Assembly (NCBI RefSeq): GCF_010211745.1
Contig: NZ_PDWQ01000006.1
Coordinates: forward strand, 159,106-223,105
Reading direction: 5' to 3'
Length of the DNA: 64,000 nucleotides
Source: Pseudoxanthomonas kalamensis DSM 18571
GTDB lineage: Bacteria > Pseudomonadota > Gammaproteobacteria > Xanthomonadales > Xanthomonadaceae
Shown here: piece after piece, positions 9,874 through 18,935 of the stretch
Position numbering within the stretch: position 1 is the first letter of the stretch
How the letters are laid out: the number at the start of each line of letters is the position of its first letter
Notes under the pieces: generated by a model
Database searches by the model: none
Told to the model about the DNA's origin: nothing
What the model saw: only the letters and a program-made list of their open reading frames with translations
Made by a program: the position numbers and the translations under genes

Positions 9874-12633
9874 TCAGGCAGTCCTGGGAGGGAATGCCAA
9901 GTCCTCCCCCCAACCCGTGAGGGCCAGATTCGGGTTGTAAGCAGGGTCATGCTCAAGGACATCTTTCCAGCGCTCTTGCATGAACCTTACTTCGGAGTGG
10001 AAGCGCGCCAGGCGATCTTCGCTTTCATCAGCCCCACGAGTTGCCGACTCGTGATGTACGAGTTCCGCGAACGGGGTCCAGAGATTTCGATATCCAGCCT
10101 CACCAACCCGCAAGCAAAAGTCAACATCGTTGAATGCGACTTTCAGGCGTTCATCCAACCCGCCGACAGACTCATAAACACTACGGCGGATGACCAAGCA
10201 AGCCGCAGTCACTGCGGATAAATTTTGCGCTACGAGTGCACGGGCGCCATGCCCAGGGTAACCCTTGGGAGAGTGGCAATACGCGTGGTTGGCAACTCCG
10301 CCCACCCCCAATATCACGCCGGCATGCTGAATGTTGCCATCAGGGTAGTACAACATCGCACCAACTGCACCAATCTCTGGACGCAATGCGTGAGCAGCCA
10401 TCTCGCTCAACCAGTCCTGTTTAACCACCTCAATATCGTTGTTCATTAAGCACAGCAATTCGCCATCACAGTGTCGAACCGCGAAATTATTGATGGCGGA
10501 AAAGTTGAATGGATACGGATAAGACAACACGCGCACCTTGGGGTACGTTGCCAGTTTAGCCAGATATTGCAGTGCATCTGGCTCTTCCGACCCATTGTCG
10601 ACGACTACGACCTCGAAGTTCGAATACTTCGTTTTCGACAATAGGCTTTCAATGCATGTCTCAAGCAGGCCTGCCCTGTCGCGGGTGGGAATAACGATAT
10701 TCACTTTAGGTTGTGGAGACGGCAGCGGCCATACCACGCGATAATGTCCATGTGGCAACCCCTCAACCGCTGCGCCCGGGCACGCCTTGCGCATGTGATC
10801 GTGCACCGCTTTCAGGCCTGCGTCTGCCGCATAATCCTTCTCGTCCCGGTGCAGCGCCGTAGAACCTTCTATGGCACGCCAGTGGTAAAGAATCTTCGGG
10901 ATATGTGCAATCTGTTCCGCATGCAAAAACGAAGTGCAGCGCAGGAAAAGGTCATGATCCTGGCTGCCCTCATAGCCCTTGCGAAATCCACCAGCCTCCC
11001 GCGCAAGTGCAGTGTCGATCACCGCCAGATGGCACAAGTAGTTCTGTGACAGCAGAAGGTCAGGATTCCAGTCCGGTTTGAAGTTGGGATGAAACCTTTC
11101 CCCCAATTCGTTTATCTTGTCCTCGTCCGAATAGATGAATCGGACACTTGGATCATTGACAATCACCTCGGCGACGCTTGCCAACGCGTGCACCTGCAAT
11201 TCGTCGTCATGATCCAGAAGGGCAACGAATTCGCCTTGGGCCATCTGCAGCGAAGTATTGGAACTTTCCGCGATGTGCCCGTTCTTGTCGCGGTACACTA
11301 CGCGGATCCGGTCATCCTTCGCCGCGTATTCGTCCAGTACCTTGCGCACGTGCCTCGAAGAGGACGCATCGTCGGCAATGCACAACTCCCAGTTCCGGTA
11401 CGTCTGCCGCAATACGCTATCCAGGCATTGCCGCAACCACCTCTCCGGCGTCTCGTATACCGGAAGCAGGACCGAGATCAGTGGTCCGTTTCCCATGCCT
11501 GCGGCACGCTTCTGCAGCCTGTCCAGGTCATCACCGTGCACAGTGTCGTAACTCGAAACCCAACGCCGGTAATCAAGCCGACCCGGTACGTAGCGTGCCC
11601 TTAAGCGGTCATGCCGTTGCTGTACCGCCGCCTGAAGTCCGGACGCTCTTACTGTATAAAGGAAATCCACAAATGCTTTACGGATTTCTTTCCAATCGGT
11701 CTCGTCACCCTCCGATTCACTGCGCAGCAAATCCCACAATGCACGCAGTCTCGATATCCTCAGCAAGCGGCAATCCTGCAGACTGAATTCCGTACAGTTT
11801 GTAGTTGGGTCGAAGCGGAGTGACTGCACATCATGCGCCAACAGTACCAACCCGCGAATCCAACCGGTCTGGTCAGGCGTAGGCAACTCGATGGCGTCCG
11901 CCTGGATGTGGCCACTGCCGTAATCCGGGAAAAGGCACGGGGCAATGATCCGGCGCCTGTCGTCCAGCAAACGACATTCGAACCAGTACCAACCTGCAGG
12001 CAGCCGGAATGTGCTGCCCATCACTAGAAATTGCGGGTCGTTGCCCGTGCACTTCCATGAGTTGCCGCCCAGTTCCGATACAATGCGCTCCAACTGCGAT
12101 ACCGGGACCAGCCATGTCATCATGGCTGGTCCCAGAACGCTTCGGCGCAGTTGCAGTTTCGAATGCAACTCCTGACGGTCTATTATCCCATTGGCGTCAA
12201 GATAGTGCCGCCACACGCCATCCTTGATGCCGGACATGCGCGAAACAACGGCCGCGTGCACCAGATTCCAGCAGGCACGCAACGCACCGACGATACCGGC
12301 GGCGGAAAATCGGCCCGGTCGGCCCGCCAACACCTGCCAGGCAGCCTTCCATTTACTGATGGGCCGGGGATCGAAACCAGACAGCGCGTCACTCAGCACG
12401 CCGTCATCATCATCAACCTCGAACTCGATATTTAAGGCCGGGCTACGCAACGGGAAGACCAGTTGCAGACGCTTCACTCCCCCGGTGTCCACTTGAACGA
12501 CGATAGACTCGTTGCTCGGGGCTCCGTCCCCGCTGTCGTAATCCGGCTTGATGACAAGACGACCGTCTTTCACCGGCGCATTCAGGCCTACATCGATGGC
12601 ATACCAACCAGCCGGTCTCCTGTCTGCATCCAT
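9874..12633 (-). CDS. Large tandem GT2 glycosyltransferase with N-terminal beta-rich region
   Basis: 919 aa from the ATG at 12633; a TTG at 12645 is also possible. Residues 1 to about 330 look beta-rich and are not recognised as catalytic. The first GT2 domain starts near residue 380 (ISVLLPVYETPERWL, then ADDASSS, YSDEDKINE). The second starts near 640 (VNIVIPTRDRAGLLE, VVVDNGSEE, LMNNDIEVVKQDWL), the order seen in rhamnosyl/O-antigen polymerising GT2 pairs. Two active sites in one chain suggest addition of two different linkages or a repeating disaccharide. The methyltransferase gene just upstream ends 9 bases before this start, so they are probably cotranscribed. Confidence 0.87.
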   Translation of the reverse strand: MDADRRPAGWYAIDVGLNAPVKDGRLVIKPDYDSGDGAPSNESIVVQVDTGGVKRLQLVFPLRSPALNIEFEVDDDDGVLSDALSGFDPRPISKWKAAWQVLAGRPGRFSAAGIVGALRACWNLVHAAVVSRMSGIKDGVWRHYLDANGIIDRQELHSKLQLRRSVLGPAMMTWLVPVSQLERIVSELGGNSWKCTGNDPQFLVMGSTFRLPAGWYWFECRLLDDRRRIIAPCLFPDYGSGHIQADAIELPTPDQTGWIRGLVLLAHDVQSLRFDPTTNCTEFSLQDCRLLRISRLRALWDLLRSESEGDETDWKEIRKAFVDFLYTVRASGLQAAVQQRHDRLRARYVPGRLDYRRWVSSYDTVHGDDLDRLQKRAAGMGNGPLISVLLPVYETPERWLRQCLDSVLRQTYRNWELCIADDASSSRHVRKVLDEYAAKDDRIRVVYRDKNGHIAESSNTSLQMAQGEFVALLDHDDELQVHALASVAEVIVNDPSVRFIYSDEDKINELGERFHPNFKPDWNPDLLLSQNYLCHLAVIDTALAREAGGFRKGYEGSQDHDLFLRCTSFLHAEQIAHIPKILYHWRAIEGSTALHRDEKDYAADAGLKAVHDHMRKACPGAAVEGLPHGHYRVVWPLPSPQPKVNIVIPTRDRAGLLETCIESLLSKTKYSNFEVVVVDNGSEEPDALQYLAKLATYPKVRVLSYPYPFNFSAINNFAVRHCDGELLCLMNNDIEVVKQDWLSEMAAHALRPEIGAVGAMLYYPDGNIQHAGVILGVGGVANHAYCHSPKGYPGHGARALVAQNLSAVTAACLVIRRSVYESVGGLDERLKVAFNDVDFCLRVGEAGYRNLWTPFAELVHHESATRGADESEDRLARFHSEVRFMQERWKDVLEHDPAYNPNLALTGWGEDLAFPPRTA

Positions 12634-12641
12634 TCTCCCGC

Positions 12642-14057
12642 TCAACCCCGCAGACGCTCGATGTCGCCGGATGCCAATAACTCCCCAACCGTCTTGGCAA
12701 TGCTCAACGGATAACCTTGTGCTACGCCTTCATGAGCTGGCAGAACCTCAAAACCATCGAGAATACCGTCATCCACATCTTCCGGATCCAGTGACAGATC
12801 AGCCACGAAGCCAAGCAGGGCGTGACTGGTGGACATGCTTTTCTGCACATCGGGCCGCAACTGCTTCTCGAACCTGTCCACCAGGCAGGACTTCGTGCCT
12901 GCCTTTACCGTCAGTTGTTGCGGCAGCGAACCATTGCCATCCACCGCCCAGCCACGGATCCGCAACGTGTTGCCGGTAAGCTTCAACTCATCAACGAATC
13001 CCACCGCCGCATATCGGCTGTCCTCACCAACAACAGGATCCGGCAGAACATCGCCAAGCGAGAGATAGAATGCTTCGGCCCGTTTCGCCAGCTCCTCGCC
13101 AGGCAAGGGACTCGGCCCGTATCGCTCCCAGCATATCTGCACGGGCAGATAGCCCGATTCCGACAATATACGCTCGACGTCAGCGTGATACTGAGCCGGC
13201 ACATATCCATCTACCGCAAAATCCTTGCCATCGGCCTCACTCGCCCACAAACGAACCAGCTCATCGCCCAGCCCCTGGTCGAAGACCTGCTGAATCGCCT
13301 GGTCCAGCGTGAATGGAGAGTAGTTGCGGGACAAGGCTTCGTACAATGCTGGCGATGCATCCAACCTGCCCTGGGCGACAAGCGACGCTTTCTGGTCACC
13401 AGAAACTATCAGGACATTTGCCGGCTCGAACAACGAAGCGGCGATACTGGACTTTCCATATCCAGGGGGTTGCATCAAAAGGTAGGCCAGCGGCCGACGA
13501 CGGCTTACATGGATCACATGCCGGCGCACCGGGTCGCCGGCCTGGGCAATACTGGGTCCCATCCATTTCCAAGCATACCCCCGCAATATCTCACGCAGCT
13601 TCGGCATGGTCGGAAAGTAGCGCTCGTCGATGCCGCGCTCCACCTTGACCCATTCGCTCTTGTCGGAGGAAGCAATGCCAAGTTCCAACACCAGCACACC
13701 ATTGACTGCCAGCAGGTTCACCAGACGCCCAATCAGTTCCGCCTGGTCCTCAGCGTAATGCAGGGCGGAAGCCAGCAGGATCACGTCAAACGGGCCTGCA
13801 GGCAATTGGTCCCAACTCCGGTTATGAAACTCGCAATCGGGAAAGCGCTGGCGGGCACGCTCGATGAAAAGGCGGCTGTAGTCGACACCCACCACTCGTT
13901 GCGCACCCTGAGACTTGGCAAACCCGCAAAAGAACCCCTCGTTGCAGCCTACGTCCAGGAAGTCGCGGCCCTCCAGATCAGGCAGAAGCAGCGCCTTGAG
14001 CTTGTCAAGTGTGTGGGAAGCCCCGGCTGCATCCGGGAAAGACTGGTATTGGGCCAT
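12642..14057 (-). CDS. SAM methyltransferase fused to P-loop-like domain and C-terminal beta module (putative O-chain cap enzyme)
   Basis: 471 aa. Motif I is FLDVGCNEGFFCGFA (about residue 30), with VGVDYSRLF for the ribose-binding acidic residue. Near residue 196 a Walker-A-like QPPGYGKSSIA introduces a second domain. It lacks the canonical first glycine, so nucleotide binding is uncertain. Residues about 350-455 carry the shared module (IRGWAVDGNG, RPDV, LLGFVADL). In ABC-exported O-antigens a methyltransferase, or a methyltransferase-kinase such as WbdD, ends the chain, and the Wzt C-terminal domain recognises that end. Here the enzyme and Wzt carry the same module, which fits that role but does not prove it. 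Confidence 0.75.
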   Translation of the reverse strand: MAQYQSFPDAAGASHTLDKLKALLLPDLEGRDFLDVGCNEGFFCGFAKSQGAQRVVGVDYSRLFIERARQRFPDCEFHNRSWDQLPAGPFDVILLASALHYAEDQAELIGRLVNLLAVNGVLVLELGIASSDKSEWVKVERGIDERYFPTMPKLREILRGYAWKWMGPSIAQAGDPVRRHVIHVSRRRPLAYLLMQPPGYGKSSIAASLFEPANVLIVSGDQKASLVAQGRLDASPALYEALSRNYSPFTLDQAIQQVFDQGLGDELVRLWASEADGKDFAVDGYVPAQYHADVERILSESGYLPVQICWERYGPSPLPGEELAKRAEAFYLSLGDVLPDPVVGEDSRYAAVGFVDELKLTGNTLRIRGWAVDGNGSLPQQLTVKAGTKSCLVDRFEKQLRPDVQKSMSTSHALLGFVADLSLDPEDVDDGILDGFEVLPAHEGVAQGYPLSIAKTVGELLASGDIERLRG

Positions 14058-14157
14058 GGCGCTGTAATTTTATGGTGAGAGTAGTCGAACGGGAAATAAG
14101 CATTTCGCGCAAACAAGCCGCGTTTGCATCGGAATGACGGTCCGCGGAGTTGCTGCG

Positions 14158-15771
14158 TCAGGTTCCGGTTGGCTGCCTACCCTCACTGGCGCCGTACCGG
14201 ATGAAATGCAGGAGTGGATCGATATCAGCCTGGCGGACGTCGGGATAGGTAGCCAAGTAGTATGCCGGATCAAATCCCGGTCCGGGCATCCGCCCTTCCC
14301 TCCAGCCATGGACATGGTAATGCTCGGCCGCATCCTTGCCAGCCTGTCTGACGTCCTCGTGCATCGCCAGATACCAATCGGCATCGAACCATTGGCTTCC
14401 CCGGATCTCAGCGAGTTCATGCTCCTGCACAAGTCCTGCCCTGATCTTGGCCCTACGCTTAAGGATGGACTTCGGCACCATCCTCCAGACCAGCCTTCGA
14501 ACCAGAATCGACAGTAGGGCACGGCTGCGGACAATCGACAAGTCTGGCCCACGCTCGATACTGGCCCGCAATTCGGCTTGCACCGATCCCAGCTGAAATT
14601 TCAACGCATCCACTTCACGATCCGACTCCATCAGACGCAGATAGTACCGCTCCAGCTCCTCCTGGACCTGATGCAGCTGGGTCAGCAAAAGCTCGTTTTC
14701 CTCACCAGCACTGCGGAGCTTCTCATACTGCGACACGCTCTGTTCTTGCAGTCGCGCCAGCGCATTGGCATTCACTGCTTTTTCATCTTGCAGAGCGAGT
14801 TGGCTCCGGGAAAACTCATCGCCTACCCGGCGAACTTCGCCATGCAAACGCAACATCACCTGGGAAACGAAGCTACGTTGACGCAGTAGGGCCTCCCAAG
14901 CCGCAGCCGCCGCGCCCTGTGCCTCGCGCGGCGGCGCGTCCAGCGGCAGGTTGGCGGCGGATTGAAGTTCGGCGTAGAGCTGCATGACAGCGGGATGGTG
15001 GCCGAGTACATCGTCAATGAGATAACGCTCTGTCGGATCGGCCCGCAACAGAGCAGCTGCTTGCTGCGGCTCGACGCTCGTGTCGTGAAAGGCTGAGCTC
15101 AGCTCTTGCTGCAACGGCATTGGCGAGAACGACAGATTGTCGCCCGATGGGCCAGCCAATGCCGCCACACTCGGGGAGGGCGATAGGGGCGTATCCAGCA
15201 AGGGCTGCAGTTCCTTCACATAGCGATCCGTGGCCCGCTGTACCTGCCGGGCATGAACCAGCAAGCTGCGCCCCGCGTGACGCAGATGGAAGCGCAGTAG
15301 TGCCCCGTTATAAGCAACCCAATTGTCCAGCAGGCGGTGAAGATCCTGCCCTGATGGGAGCATCTCACCTCCCTCCCCCCGCCCGCGGGCCGCATCCATC
15401 AGCACGCGATGAGGGTCGTCATAGACCAGCACAAAGGTGAGTTGCGGATCCAACCCTTCCCAATAGTCCAGTGCGTAAATGGCCTGTGGGTCGGCCCAGC
15501 CCCAGAGGGGTTGCTCCAGGTTGCCGAGCATCAAATCCAACGCCATGCCTTGCCACACGGGGGCGGCTTCGATCTGGGAAAAATCCTCTTCATCCGTCAC
15601 ACTCTCAATCGGCGCCACCTTGTGCGCCTTGCACAAGATGGCGGTAATGGCCTGGGGCAACAGGCCCTCGCGTTGCGACGGCAACGCCGTGGCCATACCG
15701 TATTCTTGCAGCAGGGACAACACGCTCCCATACCCAGATGCCGGATGGCCGACAATGACGATCTTATTCAT
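14158..15771 (-). CDS. Sulfotransferase-like / coiled-coil protein with two C-terminal YYL repeats
   Basis: 537 aa. The N-terminus (KIVIVGHPASGYGSVLSLL) resembles the PAPS-binding loop of sulfotransferases but is imperfect, and residues 1-190 may be a divergent or inactive member. Residues about 305-405 are strongly coiled-coil (repeated Leu/Glu/Gln heptads). Residues about 460-533 hold two copies of a repeat, WFDADWYLAMHEDV and GFDPAYYLATYPDV, each followed by an H-y-x-x-G-x-x-EGR element. The same repeat opens the large transferase at 22391-25267. A scaffold or chain-length ruler role is possible by analogy with the WbdD coiled coil, but no enzymatic activity can be assigned. Confidence 0.6.
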   Translation of the reverse strand: MNKIVIVGHPASGYGSVLSLLQEYGMATALPSQREGLLPQAITAILCKAHKVAPIESVTDEEDFSQIEAAPVWQGMALDLMLGNLEQPLWGWADPQAIYALDYWEGLDPQLTFVLVYDDPHRVLMDAARGRGEGGEMLPSGQDLHRLLDNWVAYNGALLRFHLRHAGRSLLVHARQVQRATDRYVKELQPLLDTPLSPSPSVAALAGPSGDNLSFSPMPLQQELSSAFHDTSVEPQQAAALLRADPTERYLIDDVLGHHPAVMQLYAELQSAANLPLDAPPREAQGAAAAAWEALLRQRSFVSQVMLRLHGEVRRVGDEFSRSQLALQDEKAVNANALARLQEQSVSQYEKLRSAGEENELLLTQLHQVQEELERYYLRLMESDREVDALKFQLGSVQAELRASIERGPDLSIVRSRALLSILVRRLVWRMVPKSILKRRAKIRAGLVQEHELAEIRGSQWFDADWYLAMHEDVRQAGKDAAEHYHVHGWREGRMPGPGFDPAYYLATYPDVRQADIDPLLHFIRYGASEGRQPTGT

Positions 15772-15892
15772 ATTCTAACTTACTGACCAGACTTGCCTTG
15801 AGCGCGAGATAATACAACATCAACAACGACGAATCTCATCAACCGGCGGACAATCCGTAATCCATCAGCAACGCCGAAAATCCGCGCCCGAC
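15772..15892. other. Short spacer between coiled-coil gene and IS remnant
   Basis: About 120 AT-richer bases upstream of the 537-residue protein gene. I see no open frame with recognisable content. The promoter of the minus-strand gene could lie here, but no convincing -35/-10 pair stands out. It probably marks the edge of the transposase scar. Confidence 0.4.
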
Positions 15893-16398
15893 TCACTCAA
15901 AAAACTTGACTAATTGTTCGAGCCACTCATTCCTAGAGAATGGCTTCAGGTCGCCTAGGCTTGAATGGGGCCGGATCTGATTGTAGTGCTGTGACCTACC
16001 ACCACTGCCCGATCTCGATCCGTGCCTCGGTACGGTTGCGAAACCACTCCACCGACAAGCATTCGTCGTAGAACTTACCATTGAAGCTCTCGGTAGCGCC
16101 GTTCTGCCGCGGCTTGCCCACAGTGTCGATCAATGCCATGCCAGCCCCACGCCGGTGGCCCAGCGCAGCAGGCACGGGTCACAAGCTCCATGCCGCTGTC
16201 CAAACACAGCGCCCGGGGTGCATCCCGCAGGATGATTAACTGCGACAGAATTTCGATCGCCTGCGGCGAGCAGATCGAACCGGCCACGTCGATTGCCAAG
16301 TTCTCGTGGCCGTACTTGCCCACTGCGTCAAGCACTTCAACTCGGGAGAACCGCCAAGTCGCGGTATTTACTGGACCAAGAACAAGCTCAGCACACAT
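15893..16398 (-). pseudogene. IS3-family transposase (OrfB) remnant, multiply frameshifted
   Basis: Only the 3' part of an rve-type integrase domain remains, split over at least three frames. In order, reading the minus strand: ENLAIDVAGS with PRALCLDSGMEL (the second Asp of the DDE triad); LLRWATGVGLA in a second frame; GKPRQNGATESFNGKFYDECL (the catalytic Glu) in a third; and HYNQIRPHSSLGDL after a stop codon. Intact OrfB proteins of this family carry these segments in one frame. No terminal inverted repeats or target duplication are visible. It is a dead scar and cannot be a functional transposase. It lies between two glycan genes and suggests past rearrangement here. Confidence 0.85.
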
Positions 16399-16478
16399 CT
16401 GGGAAATCGCTTTCCAACGTTCAACACCGAGCAGCTGAACCTTTTAGAATCCCGTATCAAATCGACTGAAACTACCGA

Positions 16479-18902
16479 TCACAGAACTGGAACAAGTTCA
16501 ACGGTGTGCCAGTTCGCCTTGAGCATCCCTGCCGCCAGACGCTTCTTGCTCTCCCGCACAATCTTTTTCCGATACTCCGAGTCAAACCCAGTATCGGGAG
16601 ATGCGGTTAGATTCTCACCACTAACACGCCGAATAAACCAATTAGCGGCCGGATCGCTCACCACCTGACGGCCGGTCATTTTCAACCTGTTGATCAGGTC
16701 ACTATCCATCCCGACACGCTGTTCGTTATAAGCACCCACAGCCTCAAACGCTCCCATTTCAATTAAAACAATGCCATGAGCTGGCCTACAGACCTCCTTC
16801 AGCGCCCGAGAATTAGGATCAAAACGATAATCCATAGAATGATATGCAGCCAATTCTTTCCCGAATTTACCATAGAAAGATTCACAACCAGCATCAAGAA
16901 TGCTCTTCACTATCTCAGTGAACTCGATCTTCGGCTTGCTATTTCCAGCATCGAAAAATGGAACCTCTGTAAAGTCAACCAGATTGAACCTTATCCCGCA
17001 GACACGCCGGTCCTTATTCTTATGGTCAAAATACCTATTTAAGCAGTCCCTCACTAATCCCCTTGGCATCAAATCATCGCAATCAAAGGTCAAGACAAGC
17101 CCATCTCGTCTAGGAATTTTTTTCAGCAATGAATTTTTAATTATGTATGGACCCACGTTCTCTATGGAGTTCCAGAACTGAACAGTCGCTCCATATTTGA
17201 CAGAAAGTTTCTTCGCCATCAATGAGGTCTCTCGACAAGCATCAATTCCCACCAGAACCTGCAGCGATGGAACATCCAGCCGTTGCGCCAAGATTGAATC
17301 CAGACACCCTTCCAAATATAGTTTTGCCTTGAAAGCAGGTATCACAACCGTAACAGACGGGTCGGCCGACAAATCAACCGTCGGCTTATCGTCCCGCCTG
17401 CCATACCCGTCTTCGACAATCCGTTGCAGCCCGGTCAATACTTCATCAAACCAGACGGGGTTTGCTGATGCTTGATGTATGAAATCGGCAACCCGGAAAT
17501 CGCCCCGTTTCCAAGGCCCCCAAGACGGACGAATCGCCACGGAATGCGAATAGCCAATCGTTGAAATGTCGCGGCAGACGGGCTTTTTCTTGAGCCAATT
17601 TTTTTCACCCGGCACCAGTCGGTTCGGGAACTGTACCCGCCAAAACACGGCATCAGCCTGCTGCTGCTTGATGACGGCGGCCAGCTTAGTCAATGCAGAA
17701 CGGTCGACAAAACAATCATCATCATCCAGATACAGTACATAGCCCTGCCTGGCGAATGGCAGCAGAGAATTGAAATATTCGTTGAATGGAAACCAGATTC
17801 CATACTGGTCGCCATCAGGTTTCTCTGGAACCTCTCCATCCCATTTTCGCAATGGAATCCTGAGGCACGGCAATTTGGCGATGTAATCTTCAGATTCCGG
17901 ATCATCGAAACCAACAACAATGTTAGTGTTCTTGTAATCCTGATCCATTATCGATGCGATGCAATCGTGAAAATAGTTCGGGCGACCGCTGGTTCGGATC
18001 AAAATATTGAACAGCGGCAGGTCATCGACCCATTTATCACGAACGAGATCCAGCAATTCGGACTCGGAGCGGGCCACGGAAACCGTTGCGCCGGACAAGC
18101 ATGGGTACCAGCCATAAAAAGAATTGATATCCGGATTCAGCTCATGGCATTTTTTGGAAAAAACAATGTTCTCCCCACCAAAATAGGACGCCAATATACC
18201 AAGGCCGCCGTTGGAACTGATGAACTTCTCACAGCCGGCGTACAGCTTGCACTGAAGTTCGTTGATGGATTTATCAGGATTCCGCTTTAATAATTCGGCG
18301 AATGTAATTATTCCCGACAAATCGAGGCCCTGCATTCGATCAGGAGATTGCTCGAACGCCGCATGATCCTCATATTTTTCGCTGAAGTGCGAAGTCTCCA
18401 GATAGACGATCTGATACTTCTCGCGCAACAGGGCGAAGATGCGATTTAATGTTTCAGCATCAAGAAAATTGATCGGATCTCCATTCCACTCCGAATTGAT
18501 ACGGTTGGAAATGATCAGCGTTGGTTTTGCAAACCCAATGGCACTGGACTGATAATGTTCTCTGTACGGAGTTGACGCAAACAGATTCCAGTCGAGCTGC
18601 CGACGATGGATATCGGCGTTCGGGAATCCGGCCTGCTGTAGTTTCTTTACATTTCCATAGCTGCGCGGCTCATCCATCTCATCATGCTGAGGCGAGAACC
18701 AATACAATGCCTTGGTGTCATAGCCAGACACGCTGCGCCGCAACAGGCCTTTTTGATGCAAATGCCAAGCCAACGGGATAGCCGAAAGCAACTCATAGCC
18801 GAACTCCGGCAATCCGCTGTAAATCGTGTATGTCCCGTCGTCATGTTTGGAAACATATGGAGGGATTTCTGGAATCTCCATTCCTCTTGAATGTTCATTC
18901 AT
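16479..18902 (-). CDS. Three-domain glycosyltransferase: unassigned N-terminal domain plus two GT2 domains
   Basis: 807 aa and noticeably AT-rich compared with its neighbours. Residues 1 to about 290 form a soluble domain (FGYELLSAIPLAWH near the start, FISSNGGLGILASYFGG near the end) that resembles the end of a GT-B or polysaccharide-pyruvyl-type fold; I cannot name the family. The first GT2 domain starts near residue 296 (FNILIRTSGRPNYF, then VLYLDDDDCFVD). The second starts near 510 (VTVVIPAFKAKLYLEG, GLVLTFDCDDLMP). It therefore probably has at least two glycosyl-transfer sites for the exported glycan. Base composition suggests acquisition from another source. Confidence 0.82.
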   Translation of the reverse strand: MNEHSRGMEIPEIPPYVSKHDDGTYTIYSGLPEFGYELLSAIPLAWHLHQKGLLRRSVSGYDTKALYWFSPQHDEMDEPRSYGNVKKLQQAGFPNADIHRRQLDWNLFASTPYREHYQSSAIGFAKPTLIISNRINSEWNGDPINFLDAETLNRIFALLREKYQIVYLETSHFSEKYEDHAAFEQSPDRMQGLDLSGIITFAELLKRNPDKSINELQCKLYAGCEKFISSNGGLGILASYFGGENIVFSKKCHELNPDINSFYGWYPCLSGATVSVARSESELLDLVRDKWVDDLPLFNILIRTSGRPNYFHDCIASIMDQDYKNTNIVVGFDDPESEDYIAKLPCLRIPLRKWDGEVPEKPDGDQYGIWFPFNEYFNSLLPFARQGYVLYLDDDDCFVDRSALTKLAAVIKQQQADAVFWRVQFPNRLVPGEKNWLKKKPVCRDISTIGYSHSVAIRPSWGPWKRGDFRVADFIHQASANPVWFDEVLTGLQRIVEDGYGRRDDKPTVDLSADPSVTVVIPAFKAKLYLEGCLDSILAQRLDVPSLQVLVGIDACRETSLMAKKLSVKYGATVQFWNSIENVGPYIIKNSLLKKIPRRDGLVLTFDCDDLMPRGLVRDCLNRYFDHKNKDRRVCGIRFNLVDFTEVPFFDAGNSKPKIEFTEIVKSILDAGCESFYGKFGKELAAYHSMDYRFDPNSRALKEVCRPAHGIVLIEMGAFEAVGAYNEQRVGMDSDLINRLKMTGRQVVSDPAANWFIRRVSGENLTASPDTGFDSEYRKKIVRESKKRLAAGMLKANWHTVELVPVL

Positions 18903-18935
18903 AACGAAGTCCGATTTCGACCAATCCGATAGCGC

